Source: Sphingomonas sp. Leaf343 (GTDB lineage Bacteria; Pseudomonadota; Alphaproteobacteria; Sphingomonadales; Sphingomonadaceae). Taken from it: a DNA stretch of 64,000 nt. This document shows, piece after piece, positions 9,213 to 17,576 of this stretch. How positions within the stretch are numbered: position 1 is the stretch's first letter; every line of letters starts with the position of its first letter. The stretch covers positions 124,001 to 188,000 of the forward strand of contig NZ_LMPG01000015.1 in NCBI RefSeq assembly GCF_001423765.1, read 5' to 3'. A program made the position numbers and the translations under genes. The notes below the pieces were generated by a model, which searched no databases, was not told the DNA's origin, and saw only the letters and a program-made list of their open reading frames with translations.

Positions 9213-10532
9213 TCAGTCGGCCGATCCGAACACGCGCCCGAAAATCGTGTCGACATGCTTGTAGTGGTAGTCGAGGTCGAAACGCGACGCGATTTCCTCC
9301 CGCGACAGCGCCGCGGCAACCTCCGGATCGGCCTGCAGCAGTTCCATCAGCGACAATGCGCCATCCGACTCCCACACTTTCATCGCGTTGCGCTGCACCA
9401 GCCGGTACGCATCCTCGCGGCTGACGCCCGCCTGCGTCAGCGCCAGCAATACGCGCTGCGAATGGACGAGGCCGCCCATCTTGTGCAGGTTCTTCGCCAT
9501 CCGCTCCGGATAGACGACCAGCTTGTCCATCACCCCGGTCAGCCTCACCAGCGCGAAGTCGAGCGTGATCGTGGCGTCGGGGCCGATATAGCGCTCGACC
9601 GAAGAATGGCTGATATCGCGTTCATGCCAGAGCGCGACGTTCTCCAGCGCGGGCGTGACATAGCCGCGGACCATGCGCGCCAGACCGGTCAGATTCTCGG
9701 TCAGCACCGGATTGCGCTTGTGCGGCATCGCCGACGACCCCTTCTGGCCGGGGGAGAAATATTCCTCCGCCTCCAGCACCTCGGTCCGCTGCAAGTGGCG
9801 GATCTCGGTCGCCAGCCGCTCGATCGATCCGGCGATCACGCCCAGCGTGGCAAAGAACATCGCGTGGCGGTCGCGCGGGATCACCTGCGTCGATACCGGC
9901 TCGACGGTCAGGCCCATCTTCCCGGCGACATAGCTTTCCACGAACGGATCGATATTCGCGAAGGTGCCGACCGCGCCCGAGATCGCGCAGGTCGCGACAT
10001 CCTCGCGCGCCGCCACCAGCCGAGCGCGGTTGCGATCGAACTCGGCATAGGCCTGCGCCAGTTTCAGGCCGAACGTCACCGGTTCGGCATGGATGCCGTG
10101 GCTGCGCCCGATCGTCGGCGTCAGCTTGTGTTCGACCGCGCGGCGCTTCAGCACCAGCAGCAGCGCATCGATATCGCTGATCAGGATGTCCGCCGCCCGG
10201 GCCAGCTGCACCGCCAGACAGGTATCGAGCACGTCGGACGAGGTCATCCCCTGATGCAGGAAGCGCGCTTCCGGACCGGTCCGCTCCGACACGTGCGTCA
10301 GGAAGGCGATGACGTCGTGCTTCGTCTCCGCCTCGATCGCGTCGATCCGCTCGACGTCGAACGGGCCGGCGGCGGCGTCCGCCTCCCAGATGCGGGCCGC
10401 AGCGTCCCTCGGCACCACGCCCAGTTCCGCCAGCGCGTCCGTCGCATGCGCCTCGATCTCGAACCAGATGCGGAACCGTGCCTCCGGCGTCCAGATCGCG
10501 GTCATGGCGGCGCGGGAATAGCGTGGGATCAT
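9213..10532 (-). CDS. purB: Adenylosuccinate lyase
   Basis: PurB performs two beta-eliminations in purine synthesis: SAICAR to AICAR plus fumarate, and adenylosuccinate to AMP plus fumarate. The 439-residue sequence carries the fumarase/aspartase signature GSSAMPHKRNP, the active-site segment TSSDVLDTC and the conserved RSHGIHAEP. The start ATG at 10532 gives MIPRYSRAAMTAIWTPE, as in the family. The in-frame extension 27 bases upstream (MALSGRTPA) is not conserved. A gap of 100 bases separates it from the downstream small exported protein gene, which has an A/T-rich stretch that could hold that gene's promoter. Confidence 0.97.
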   Translation of the reverse strand: MIPRYSRAAMTAIWTPEARFRIWFEIEAHATDALAELGVVPRDAAARIWEADAAAGPFDVERIDAIEAETKHDVIAFLTHVSERTGPEARFLHQGMTSSDVLDTCLAVQLARAADILISDIDALLLVLKRRAVEHKLTPTIGRSHGIHAEPVTFGLKLAQAYAEFDRNRARLVAAREDVATCAISGAVGTFANIDPFVESYVAGKMGLTVEPVSTQVIPRDRHAMFFATLGVIAGSIERLATEIRHLQRTEVLEAEEYFSPGQKGSSAMPHKRNPVLTENLTGLARMVRGYVTPALENVALWHERDISHSSVERYIGPDATITLDFALVRLTGVMDKLVVYPERMAKNLHKMGGLVHSQRVLLALTQAGVSREDAYRLVQRNAMKVWESDGALSLMELLQADPEVAAALSREEIASRFDLDYHYKHVDTIFGRVFGSAD

Positions 10533-10642
10533 GGCGGGCGTTCGTCCTGACAAGGCCACGATTCGTCGTGGCGGAAGGGGGCTAACCCCGTGGATTCGCG
10601 TGCGTTAGCATCGGCGTGTCCGACCAGCAAACTTGCAGATCA

Positions 10643-10667
10643 GGAACCCGCTTCTTAAATAAAGGTT
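10643..10667 (+). promoter_or_regulatory. Candidate EcfG (general stress sigma) promoter
   Basis: GGAAC at 10643-10647 is followed after 16 bases by GGTT at 10664-10667, close to the alphaproteobacterial EcfG pattern GGAAC-N16/17-CGTT with one mismatch. It lies about 75 bases before the EF-hand gene and on its strand. The gene itself has a strong AAGGAGAA ribosome-binding site (10730-10737). Confidence 0.4.
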
Positions 10668-10742
10668 GTAGCAGGCAGAGATCACGACGTCGGTACACTG
10701 GTACATCCAGCGATATCGACGTAAATTCGAAGGAGAATACCA

Positions 10743-11267
10743 ATGATCCGCACGATCTTTCTCGCAAGCGCAATGACTGTTGCGGCACCGGTGCTGGCGC
10801 AGACGGCGACGCCGCCGGCGCAGACCACCACGACGAACCCGGCAGCGCCGTCGGCTCCGGCGACGACTGTGACGGATCAGGCGACTGCCGGTCAGTCGGT
10901 GCCGGTGCAAACCGCTCCGGCGACGACCGCACAGACGCAGCCCGCACCGGCGACGCCAACCGCATCGGCGCCGACAGCAACTGCTGACGCGACCACGGCC
11001 GCTCAGCCGGCGTCGGGCGATCAGGTCGCACAGGCGGTCGACACGCAGTTCGCCACCTATGACAAAAACGCTGACGGCAAGCTCGACAAGACCGAATTTG
11101 CGTCCTGGATGGTCGCGCTGAAGACGGCGAGCGATCCGGCGACGAAGGCTGACAGCCCGGCCACCAAGAAGTGGGTTGGTGCAGCGTTCGCCCAGGCCGA
11201 CACGGACAAGAATAGCAGCCTCGACAAGACCGAGGTCACCGGGTTTCTGGCCCAGGGTCAGTCGTAA
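10743..11267 (+). CDS. Exported EF-hand protein with low-complexity Ala/Thr/Pro region
   Basis: The 174-residue precursor has a Sec signal peptide (residues 1-20, ending VLAQ), then a low-complexity Ala/Thr/Pro/Gln stretch (about 21-92) and a C-terminal calcium-binding module. The first EF-hand loop, DKNADGKLDKTE (107-118), is canonical. The second, DTDKNSSLDKTE (153-164), is near-canonical with Ser at the usual Gly position. The start is supported by AAGGAGAA 6 bases upstream. Such proteins are common in sphingomonads and may buffer or sense calcium in the periplasm; the function is unknown. It is a single-gene unit ended by a strong terminator and may be driven by an EcfG-type promoter. Confidence 0.85.
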   Translation: MIRTIFLASAMTVAAPVLAQTATPPAQTTTTNPAAPSAPATTVTDQATAGQSVPVQTAPATTAQTQPAPATPTASAPTATADATTAAQPASGDQVAQAVDTQFATYDKNADGKLDKTEFASWMVALKTASDPATKADSPATKKWVGAAFAQADTDKNSSLDKTEVTGFLAQGQS

Positions 11268-11308
11268 TCCCCCAGCCGCCCTGCGCCACGGCGCAGGTTA
11301 GCAGCCGA

Positions 11309-11346
11309 CGCCGCCGGGTTCCCCCTCCCGGCGGCGTTTGGCGTTT
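11309..11346 (+). terminator. Intrinsic terminator after EF-hand gene
   Basis: CGCCGCCGGG (11309-11318) and CCCGGCGGCG (11327-11336) form a perfect 10-bp stem with an 8-base loop, followed by TTTGGCGTTT. It separates the EF-hand gene from the convergent radC gene. Confidence 0.8.
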
Positions 11347-11378
11347 GACGGGTTCGCATCCGTCGATTGTTCCCGAGG

Positions 11379-12062
11379 CTAGATCAGGCCCTGTGCTCGC
11401 AGCGACGCATGTCCGCTGGTCCCGATGATGATGTGGTCGTGCACCGTGATGTTCAGCCGCTTGCCCACCTCGGCGATCGCCCGGGTCACATCGATGTCCG
11501 CACGGCTGGGCGATGGATCGCCCGACGGATGATTGTGGACAAGGATCAGCGATGCCGACCCCAGATCGATCGCGCGCCGGATGACCTCGCGGACATAGAC
11601 GGCGGTCTGGTCGACCGATCCTTTGCTCATGATTTCGTCCCGGATCAGGATGTTGCGCGTGTTCAGATGCAGCACCCGGAACCGCTCGACCCCGTGATGC
11701 GCCATGTCGGCACGCAGATAGTCGAGCAGCGCCTGCCAATTGCCAAGTACCGGCCGCGCCGCGACGTTCGCGGCCAGCAACCGCGTCGCCGCCGCCTGCG
11801 CGATGCGGATCGCCGCCGCGCTCGTCTCGCCCATTCCGTCGACGCGCACCAGCGCCTCGCTGTCGGCGGCGAACAGCCCGCCCAGACCACCGAACTCGCG
11901 CAGCAGGGCCTTGGCAAGCGGTTTGGTATCCCGCCGCGGCAGCGCCAGTGCCAGCAGATACTCGACGATCTCATGATCCATCAGGCCGCCCGCATCCGCC
12001 AATAGCCGCCCGCGCAACCGCGCACGATGCCCGCTGGCGTCGGAAGGATCGGGTTCGGCCAT
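11379..12062 (-). CDS. radC: RadC/JAB-domain protein
   Basis: RadC proteins combine helix-hairpin-helix segments with a JAB/MPN metalloprotease-like domain. The biochemical role is unsettled despite the DNA-repair name. The sequence shows the HhH-like part (GGLFAADSEALVRVDGMGETSAAA) and the zinc motif HNHPSGDPSPSRAD near residues 176-189, with the supporting glutamate in RDEIMSKG upstream. The start is uncertain. The ATG at 12062 (227 residues) is used because the protein then begins shortly before the conserved GHRARLRGRLL. An ATG at 12122 and a GTG at 12146 are in frame and would add 20-28 residues. It is convergent with the EF-hand gene. Confidence 0.88.
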   Translation of the reverse strand: MAEPDPSDASGHRARLRGRLLADAGGLMDHEIVEYLLALALPRRDTKPLAKALLREFGGLGGLFAADSEALVRVDGMGETSAAAIRIAQAAATRLLAANVAARPVLGNWQALLDYLRADMAHHGVERFRVLHLNTRNILIRDEIMSKGSVDQTAVYVREVIRRAIDLGSASLILVHNHPSGDPSPSRADIDVTRAIAEVGKRLNITVHDHIIIGTSGHASLRAQGLI

Positions 12063-12189
12063 GCGCCACTCGCTATCATCGATGAAAGCGCGGGACCAAT
12101 CTGTGTCAGGAAACGGCCGCATTGTCGTTGTCCGGTCCGGCTTCACGCTTTAGGACGGCGCCCTGATTGCGGAACGGAGCGACGAACAG

Positions 12190-15100
12190 GTGGAGGACGA
12201 CAGCGACGCCGTTCCTCGCGCCTCCACCCGCCGATATCCGGGGCGCCGTGTCTCCACCCGCCGGCGGGTGGCGCTGGCGCTCGCACTGGTCCTGATCGCC
12301 GCACTGATCCTGTTGTGGACGCAGCGTCGACCGATCGCGGGCCGCTTCGTCGACCGTGAACTCGCCACCGCGCGCGTTCCCGCCACCTATACGATCGCCG
12401 ACCTCGGTCTGGGCCGGCAACGGTTGACGGACGTCGTCATCGGCGACCCCGCCGATCCCGATCTGGTCGCCGACTGGGTCGAGACGCGAACGGCGTTCGG
12501 TCTGTCCGGTCCGCGGCTGGAGGGGGTGCGCGCCGGCCACGTCCGGCTGCGCGCCCGCATCGCCGATGGCCGGGTGTCGCTGGGCGCGATCGATCGCCTG
12601 CTGCCGAAAGGACCCGAGGGACAGCCCTTCACGCTGCCCGCGCTCGACGTAACGGTGGACGATGCACGCCTGCGCCTCGAAACGCCGGCCGGACTGGTCG
12701 GGCTGAAGATCGCGGGGCGTGGCAGGCTGAACGACGGGTTTCGCGGCACCGTTGCGGCCGTGGCTCCGTCGCTCGCGACTTCAGGCTGTGCGGCGACCGG
12801 CGTCACCGCCACGATGCGCGTCGCGCTCGATCGCGGTCGTCCGCACCTGATCGGCCCGCTCCGTGCCGCTGCGATCACATGTCCGCAGGGGCGGGTTCTC
12901 GCTCCGGATGCCAGGATCGACCTGACGCTTTCCAGCGCGCTCGACCGATGGTCCGGCGATGCCCGCCTCGTCACCGGCGCCGCACGGGGACAGGGCATCA
13001 GGACCGCATCCGTCGCGGGCGATATCAGCTTCGCGGGCGACGCCGCGCTGACGCAGGGCAGGCTGGACGTGGCCGCGACGACGCTCCGCCAAGCGCGGGG
13101 CGGCGCGGATAGGGTCGCGATCACGGGCGATTATGGCATCGGCCGCCGCCTGGCGTTTCAGGGCCGGATCGCCGCAACGGACGCGGCGCTGTCGACGCCG
13201 TTGCTGGCGGATTTCAGAGACGCAGGTGCGGGCACGCCGGTCGCGCCGCTGGTCCGCGCGCTGTCCGATGCCGTCCACCGTGCCGGCAAGCGGACGGACC
13301 TGACCGTCGATCTGGCCGCCGCCACCGGGGCCGCGCGCATCAGCCGCATTGCGCTGACCGCCGCCAGTGGCGCGCGCGCGCGCTTCGACGGGGTGGTCAC
13401 GGCCGACGAGCGCGGGCTGAGCGTCAACGGCGCTGTCGCTACCGACGGCGGCGGCTTGCCCGTCACCCGCATCGCACTGACGCAGCGACGCCCCGGTGCG
13501 CCGATCGGCGGCACCGCGCGCATCGATCCTTACACCGTCGCCGACGCCAGCCTGGCGCTGACGCCGGTCACCTTCTCGGTCACCGCCGGCGGCGCGACGC
13601 GGATCACGACGGTGGCGACGCTGAGCGGACCGCTGGGCGATGGCCGGGTGGAGCGACTGTCGTTGCCGCTGATCGCCGGCTGGAACGGCCGCACGCTGGT
13701 GGTAGGGCCGGGCTGTGCACCTTTGTCGTGGCAGGCGCTGCGCGTGTCCGGCATGAGTCTCGATTCGGCACGGCTGATGCTCTGCCCGACCGGCCCGGCG
13801 CTGGTGACGCTGAACGGTGGACGCCTGTCGGGTGGTGCAAGGCTGGCCGCGGGCGACCTCACCGGTCGGCTGGGCAGTACGCCGCTGCGCGTCACGACCG
13901 GCGGGGCGACGCTGGCGCTGGCCGATCGTGGCTTTGCGCTGACGCAGGTCGCCGCGTGGATCGGTGCGCCGGATCGCCAGACGCTGATCGAGGCGGCGAC
14001 GCTGTCGGGCAGGGTCGCGAATGGCGGTGTCACGGGCATCTTCACGGGCGGCGGCGGGCGGATCGGTGCGGTGCCGCTGGTCCTGTCGGCGGCGGAGGGG
14101 CGCTGGAACCTGATCGGCGGCGTCCTCGATCTGGCGGGTACGCTGGCGGTATCGGACGCGCAGACCGACAATCCGCGGTTCCGGCCGATGCAGGCGCGCG
14201 ACGTCGCGTTGCGGCTTGCGGGAAGCGGCATCGCCGCGTCCGGCACGTTGCACGAGCCCACGACCGGCACCCGCGTCGCCGGACTGCGGATCGATCACGC
14301 GCTGTCCACCGGTGTCGGCAGCGCCGATCTGACGGTGTCCGACCTCGCCTTTCGCGAAGGGTTCCAGCCGGAGTTGCTGACACCGTTGACCTTCGGCGTC
14401 GTCGCGGAGGTGCGCGGTACGGTTCGCGGCGGCGGGCATATCGCGTGGACCGGGCAGGGCGTCAACAGCACCGGCCGCTTCGCCACCGACGCGCTCGATC
14501 TGGCGGCGGCGTTCGGCCCCGTCACCGGCCTGTCGGGGACGATCGCGTTCGACGACCTGCTGGGGCTGCACACGCCCCCCGGTCAGGTCGCGACCGTCAA
14601 GACCGTCAACCCCGGCATCCCCGTATCGGACGGCACCGTCCGCTATCAGTTGCTCGGCGGCGTCCGTATCGGGGTGGAGGGCGCGCGCTGGCCGTTCGCG
14701 GGCGGTACGCTGACGCTCGATCCGACCGTGCTGGACTTCGATGCCGCGCACCAGCGCCGCATGACCTTTCGCGTCGATGGCGCGGGTGCCGGCATCTTCC
14801 TCCAGCAGTTCGATTTCGAGAATATCGACGCAACGGGCGTCTTCGACGGCGTGCTGCCGATGGTCTTCGACGAAACCGGCGGCCGGATCGAGAATGGCCG
14901 CCTGTCCGCGCGCCCCGGCGGCGGCAGCCTCGCCTATGTCGGCACGCTGACGCAGCAACAGCTCGGCACCTGGGGCAATCTGGCGTTCCAGGCGCTGAAA
15001 TCGCTGAAGTACCGCAGCCTGTCGCTGGTGCTGAACGGTCCGCTGACCGGCGAGATGATTACCGACGTGCGCTTCGCCGGGATCAGCCAGGGGGAGGGGG

Positions 15101-15339
15101 CGAAGTCCAACTTCCTGATCCGTCGGCTCCAGAAGCTGCCCTTCGTCTTCAATATCAGGATCAAGGCGCCTTTCCGCGGCCTGCTCGATTCGGCGCAGTC
15201 CTTCTATGACCCGCGCCGCCTGATCCAGCGCAACCTGCCGACGCTGCTGGACGAACAGAACAAGCGGGCGACGGCCCCCGGCACGCCCGCCCCCGCGACC
15301 CCACCCGTTCAGACCCCCGAAAGCGAGACGATGCGATGA
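12190..15339 (+). CDS. ydbH: YdbH-type AsmA-like intermembrane lipid transport protein
   Basis: E. coli YdbH is an AsmA-like bridge protein, partly redundant with TamB and YhdP, that moves phospholipids from the inner to the outer membrane. This 1049-residue product has a short Arg-rich cytosolic tail, one transmembrane helix (about 27-43) and a long repetitive beta-rich periplasmic region with many alternating hydrophobic strands. The conserved YdbH C-terminal section is recognisable (GGRIENGRLSARPGGGSLAY, then SLVLNGPLTGEM). The next two genes encode the YnbE and YdbL partners, giving the same order as in E. coli. The start is a GTG at 12190. The last codons overlap ynbE (ATGA). Confidence 0.88.
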   Translation: MEDDSDAVPRASTRRYPGRRVSTRRRVALALALVLIAALILLWTQRRPIAGRFVDRELATARVPATYTIADLGLGRQRLTDVVIGDPADPDLVADWVETRTAFGLSGPRLEGVRAGHVRLRARIADGRVSLGAIDRLLPKGPEGQPFTLPALDVTVDDARLRLETPAGLVGLKIAGRGRLNDGFRGTVAAVAPSLATSGCAATGVTATMRVALDRGRPHLIGPLRAAAITCPQGRVLAPDARIDLTLSSALDRWSGDARLVTGAARGQGIRTASVAGDISFAGDAALTQGRLDVAATTLRQARGGADRVAITGDYGIGRRLAFQGRIAATDAALSTPLLADFRDAGAGTPVAPLVRALSDAVHRAGKRTDLTVDLAAATGAARISRIALTAASGARARFDGVVTADERGLSVNGAVATDGGGLPVTRIALTQRRPGAPIGGTARIDPYTVADASLALTPVTFSVTAGGATRITTVATLSGPLGDGRVERLSLPLIAGWNGRTLVVGPGCAPLSWQALRVSGMSLDSARLMLCPTGPALVTLNGGRLSGGARLAAGDLTGRLGSTPLRVTTGGATLALADRGFALTQVAAWIGAPDRQTLIEAATLSGRVANGGVTGIFTGGGGRIGAVPLVLSAAEGRWNLIGGVLDLAGTLAVSDAQTDNPRFRPMQARDVALRLAGSGIAASGTLHEPTTGTRVAGLRIDHALSTGVGSADLTVSDLAFREGFQPELLTPLTFGVVAEVRGTVRGGGHIAWTGQGVNSTGRFATDALDLAAAFGPVTGLSGTIAFDDLLGLHTPPGQVATVKTVNPGIPVSDGTVRYQLLGGVRIGVEGARWPFAGGTLTLDPTVLDFDAAHQRRMTFRVDGAGAGIFLQQFDFENIDATGVFDGVLPMVFDETGGRIENGRLSARPGGGSLAYVGTLTQQQLGTWGNLAFQALKSLKYRSLSLVLNGPLTGEMITDVRFAGISQGEGAKSNFLIRRLQKLPFVFNIRIKAPFRGLLDSAQSFYDPRRLIQRNLPTLLDEQNKRATAPGTPAPATPPVQTPESETMR

Positions 15340-15542
15340 ACCGTTCGAGGTTGACGACGATGCGAACGATCACGACTGTAACCCTGCTGATCGCGAGCGG
15401 TGCGACGGGCGGCTGCGTCAATGTCAGCGCGCCCGACAAGCCGATCGAGATCAACCTCAACATCAACGTGACGCAGGAAGTGGTGTATCGCCTCGACAAC
15501 GAAGCGAAATCGCTGATCCAGCAGAACCCGGGGATATTCTAG
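15336..15542 (+). CDS. ynbE: YnbE-like outer-membrane lipoprotein
   Basis: YnbE is a small outer-membrane lipoprotein that pairs with the C-terminus of YdbH to complete an intermembrane beta-sheet bridge. The 68-residue precursor has a hydrophobic segment ending in ATGGC (lipoprotein Cys at residue 27). The conserved core follows: PDKPIEINLNINVTQEVVYR, then LDNEAKSLIQQNPGIF. The ATG at 15336 overlaps the ydbH stop (ATGA), which supports coupled translation. An internal ATG at 15360 would give a shorter signal (MRTITTVTLL) and is equally plausible. The stop is separated from ydbL by one base. Confidence 0.88.
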   Translation: MNRSRLTTMRTITTVTLLIASGATGGCVNVSAPDKPIEINLNINVTQEVVYRLDNEAKSLIQQNPGIF

Positions 15543-15543
15543 G

Positions 15544-15915
15544 ATGAACGCCAAGTTCGTAATCGTCGCCGGCCTCGCGCTCGGTCTCGCGACCGCCGCG
15601 TCGGCGCAGCGCGACCCCGCCTACGCCGCCGCGCGATCCGCCGGGCAGGTCGGCGAGCAGCCCGATGGCTATATCGGTATCGTCGGGGCGGCATCGGGCG
15701 ACCTGCGCGCGCTGGTCAACAGCATCAACATCCAGCGCAAGTCCGCCTATACGCAAAAGGCGACCGCCAGCGGCGCGACGGTGGAGCAGCTCGCCTTCAC
15801 CAGCGGCTGCAACCTGATCGCGCAGACCAGTGCGGGAGAAAAGTACAAGGGCCCGGACGGGGTCTGGAAGACCCGCACCGCCGCCGCGCCGGACCGTGAT
15901 TCCCGCTGCGTTTGA
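15544..15915 (+). CDS. ydbL: YdbL-family periplasmic protein (DUF1318)
   Basis: YdbL proteins are small periplasmic proteins encoded with ydbH and ynbE and thought to modulate the YdbH-YnbE bridge. This 123-residue precursor has a Sec signal (residues 1-21, ending ASA before QRDP). The DUF1318 core follows: a helical repeat-like segment GQVGEQPDGYIGIV, LRALVNSINIQRKSAY and GATVEQLAFTSGCNLI. The C-terminal extension has a second Cys (SRCV), so a disulfide with the Cys in SGCNL is possible. The ATG follows the ynbE stop after one base, so the three genes form one tight operon. Confidence 0.87.
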   Translation: MNAKFVIVAGLALGLATAASAQRDPAYAAARSAGQVGEQPDGYIGIVGAASGDLRALVNSINIQRKSAYTQKATASGATVEQLAFTSGCNLIAQTSAGEKYKGPDGVWKTRTAAAPDRDSRCV

Positions 15916-15960
15916 GGAGACGGATCGGTACCGGCGTGTACCGGTCCGCCGCCAACCCGG

Positions 15961-15988
15961 TTGACTTGCCCGCCCCCCCTTTCTAAAC
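15961..15988 (+). promoter_or_regulatory. Candidate housekeeping promoter of the F0 ATP synthase operon
   Basis: TTGACTT at 15961-15967 and TTCTAAAC at 15981-15988 match the Caulobacter-type housekeeping pattern TTGACGS-N10/14-GCTANAWC, with 13 bases between. The predicted start lies about 90 bases before atpI. A hairpin at 15924-15945 (stem CGGTAC/GTACCG) just upstream may end the ydbL transcript. Confidence 0.55.
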
Positions 15989-16085
15989 GGGCCGCGCCTT
16001 GGCGGGGTCGCTCGCCGTTTGCGCGTTTTCTCCCCTGTTGAGGCCATTGGTTTCGGCCAGAATGGTTTCCGGCAGGGGATGGCGC

Positions 16086-16406
16086 GTGGCGGAAGACGAC
16101 TCCGGACAGGACTTCGGCAAGGCGGAGGATCCGCGACTGACTTCGCTCGACGAGCGGCTGCGTCAGGCGCGTGATACCGAAGCGGCGCGGTCGGGGGTGA
16201 AGAAGCAGGATACGGACCGGGGCTATAGCCAGGGTAATCGTGTCATCTCCGCCCTGATCGGAAGTCTCGTCGGCAGCGCGCTGATCGGCTGGTTGATAGA
16301 CCGCTGGTTCGGCACCGCGCCCTGGGGTCTGATCGTGATGCTGTTCCTCGGGATAGCGGTCGCGTTCAGGCAAATTATTCGGATAGGTGGCGAGCGCCCG
16401 GAATAA
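16086..16406 (+). CDS. atpI: ATP synthase-associated AtpZ/AtpI-type protein
   Basis: AtpI/AtpZ proteins assist c-ring assembly or cation supply for F1F0 ATP synthase and are usually the first gene of alphaproteobacterial F0 operons. The 106-residue product has a charged N-terminal half and a pair of membrane helices (VISALIGSLVGSALIGWLID and PWGLIVMLFLGIAVAF) joined by a short RWFGTA turn. The GTG at 16086 is chosen because AGGGG lies 8 bases upstream. An ATG at 16062 is in frame but lacks such a site. The F0 subunit a gene starts 32 bases after the stop. Confidence 0.87.
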   Translation: MAEDDSGQDFGKAEDPRLTSLDERLRQARDTEAARSGVKKQDTDRGYSQGNRVISALIGSLVGSALIGWLIDRWFGTAPWGLIVMLFLGIAVAFRQIIRIGGERPE

Positions 16407-16437
16407 ACCGGGCGCTTGTCGTATGTGGAGCGCGAAC

Positions 16438-17229
16438 GTGGCGGCGGCAGAAGGCAGCAAGATCGATCCGATGCACCAGTTCCTGATCGAGCCGGTGGCC
16501 GGCTCGCATTGGGTGGTGGGCGGTTACGACCTGTCGTTCACCAATTCCGCATTGTGGATGGTGGTGACGCTGGCGTCGCTGGCCGCGTTCATGATCGGCG
16601 GCATGAAGCGCGAGCTGGTGCCCGGTCGCTGGCAGGCGGCGGTGGAGGGCTTCACCGGCTTCGTCTCGGCGATGCTGGTGTCGAACGTCGGCCCCGCGGG
16701 CAAGCGCTTCATCCCCTACGTCTTCTCTCTGTTCATGTTCATCCTGTTCGCGAACATCCTGGGCCTGCTGCCGTTCGGCGTGGTGCCCGGCGTGCATCCA
16801 TTCACCGTGACCAGCCATTTGACGGTAACCGGCGTGCTGGCGATCATCAGCTTCGCGATCGTGCTGATCGTCGGCTTCGGCAAGCACGGCTTCCACTTCT
16901 TCTCGCTGTTCGTGCCGCACGGCACGCCCGTCGTGATGATCCCGCTGATCTTCGTCGTCGAGCTTATGAGCTTTCTGGTGCGCCCCTTTTCGCTGGGTCT
17001 GCGACTGTTCGTCGCGATGACCGCGGGGCACATCCTGCTCAAGGTGCTGGCGGCGTTCGTCATCAACGGCATCAACATGGGGCCGGGCTATGTCGCCCTG
17101 GTGTCGCTGCCCAGCTTCGCGCTGATGGTCGGCATCACGCTTCTCGAGCTGTTGGTCGCGGGCATTCAGGCCTATGTCTTCGCGCTCTTGACCTCCGTGT
17201 ACCTCAACGATGCGGTGAATCTGCACTGA
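16438..17229 (+). CDS. atpB: F0F1 ATP synthase subunit a
   Basis: Subunit a forms the half-channels for protons next to the c-ring. The 263-residue protein has five to six hydrophobic helices and the essential arginine region SLGLRLFVAMTAGHILLKV. The conserved PxGFx-type C-terminal helix is represented by ALMVGITLLELLVAGIQAYVF, with the conserved Glu and Gln. The GTG at 16438 is preferred, with GGAG 7 bases upstream and a start VAAAEGSKIDPMHQF like relatives. An ATG at 16423 is the alternative. It is second in the F0 operon. Confidence 0.96.
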   Translation: MAAAEGSKIDPMHQFLIEPVAGSHWVVGGYDLSFTNSALWMVVTLASLAAFMIGGMKRELVPGRWQAAVEGFTGFVSAMLVSNVGPAGKRFIPYVFSLFMFILFANILGLLPFGVVPGVHPFTVTSHLTVTGVLAIISFAIVLIVGFGKHGFHFFSLFVPHGTPVVMIPLIFVVELMSFLVRPFSLGLRLFVAMTAGHILLKVLAAFVINGINMGPGYVALVSLPSFALMVGITLLELLVAGIQAYVFALLTSVYLNDAVNLH

Positions 17230-17291
17230 TCGCCCGCGTTGAGCTGAATTTCCGACTTAACTTCCGACCTAATCTGACTGGAGTGAATATC

Positions 17292-17519
17292 ATGGACGTT
17301 GATGCCGCAAAGATGATCGGCGCTGGCCTCGCGGCGATCGGCATGGGCCTCGCCTCGCTCGGCGTGGGCAACGTGTTCGCGAAGTTCCTGGAAGGCGCGC
17401 TGCGCAATCCGGGTGCCGCCGACAGCCAGCAGGGCCGTCTGTTCATCGGCTTCGCGGGCGCCGAGCTTCTCGGTCTGCTCGCATTCGTGACGATGATCAT
17501 CCTGGTGTTCGTCGCCTAA
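17292..17519 (+). CDS. atpE: F0F1 ATP synthase subunit c
   Basis: This is the proton-carrying ring subunit, 75 residues, with two membrane helices joined by a polar loop (ALRNPGAADSQQGR). The ion-binding carboxylate is E58 in FAGAELLGLLAF. The first helix has the closely packed glycines GAGLAAIGMGLASLGVG. No sodium-site signature (Gln in helix 1 plus Ser/Thr beside the Glu) is evident, so proton coupling is likely. The ATG at 17292 follows a 62-base gap after atpB. Confidence 0.97.
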   Translation: MDVDAAKMIGAGLAAIGMGLASLGVGNVFAKFLEGALRNPGAADSQQGRLFIGFAGAELLGLLAFVTMIILVFVA

Positions 17520-17576
17520 CAACACCGGATGTCGTGCCGGGCGGATCGTCCGCCCGGCCGATATCGAAGGAAGCCG

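Noticed and set aside
11379..12062. RadC as an anti-defence or mobile-element gene
   Set aside because: RadC-like genes are often plasmid-borne, but here the gene is GC-matched to core neighbours and no mobile genes are near.
15961..15980. Poly-C tract (seven to eight C) as a phase-variable site
   Set aside because: It lies in the spacer of a probable promoter, where length changes could matter, but a single short homopolymer in GC-rich DNA is weak evidence.
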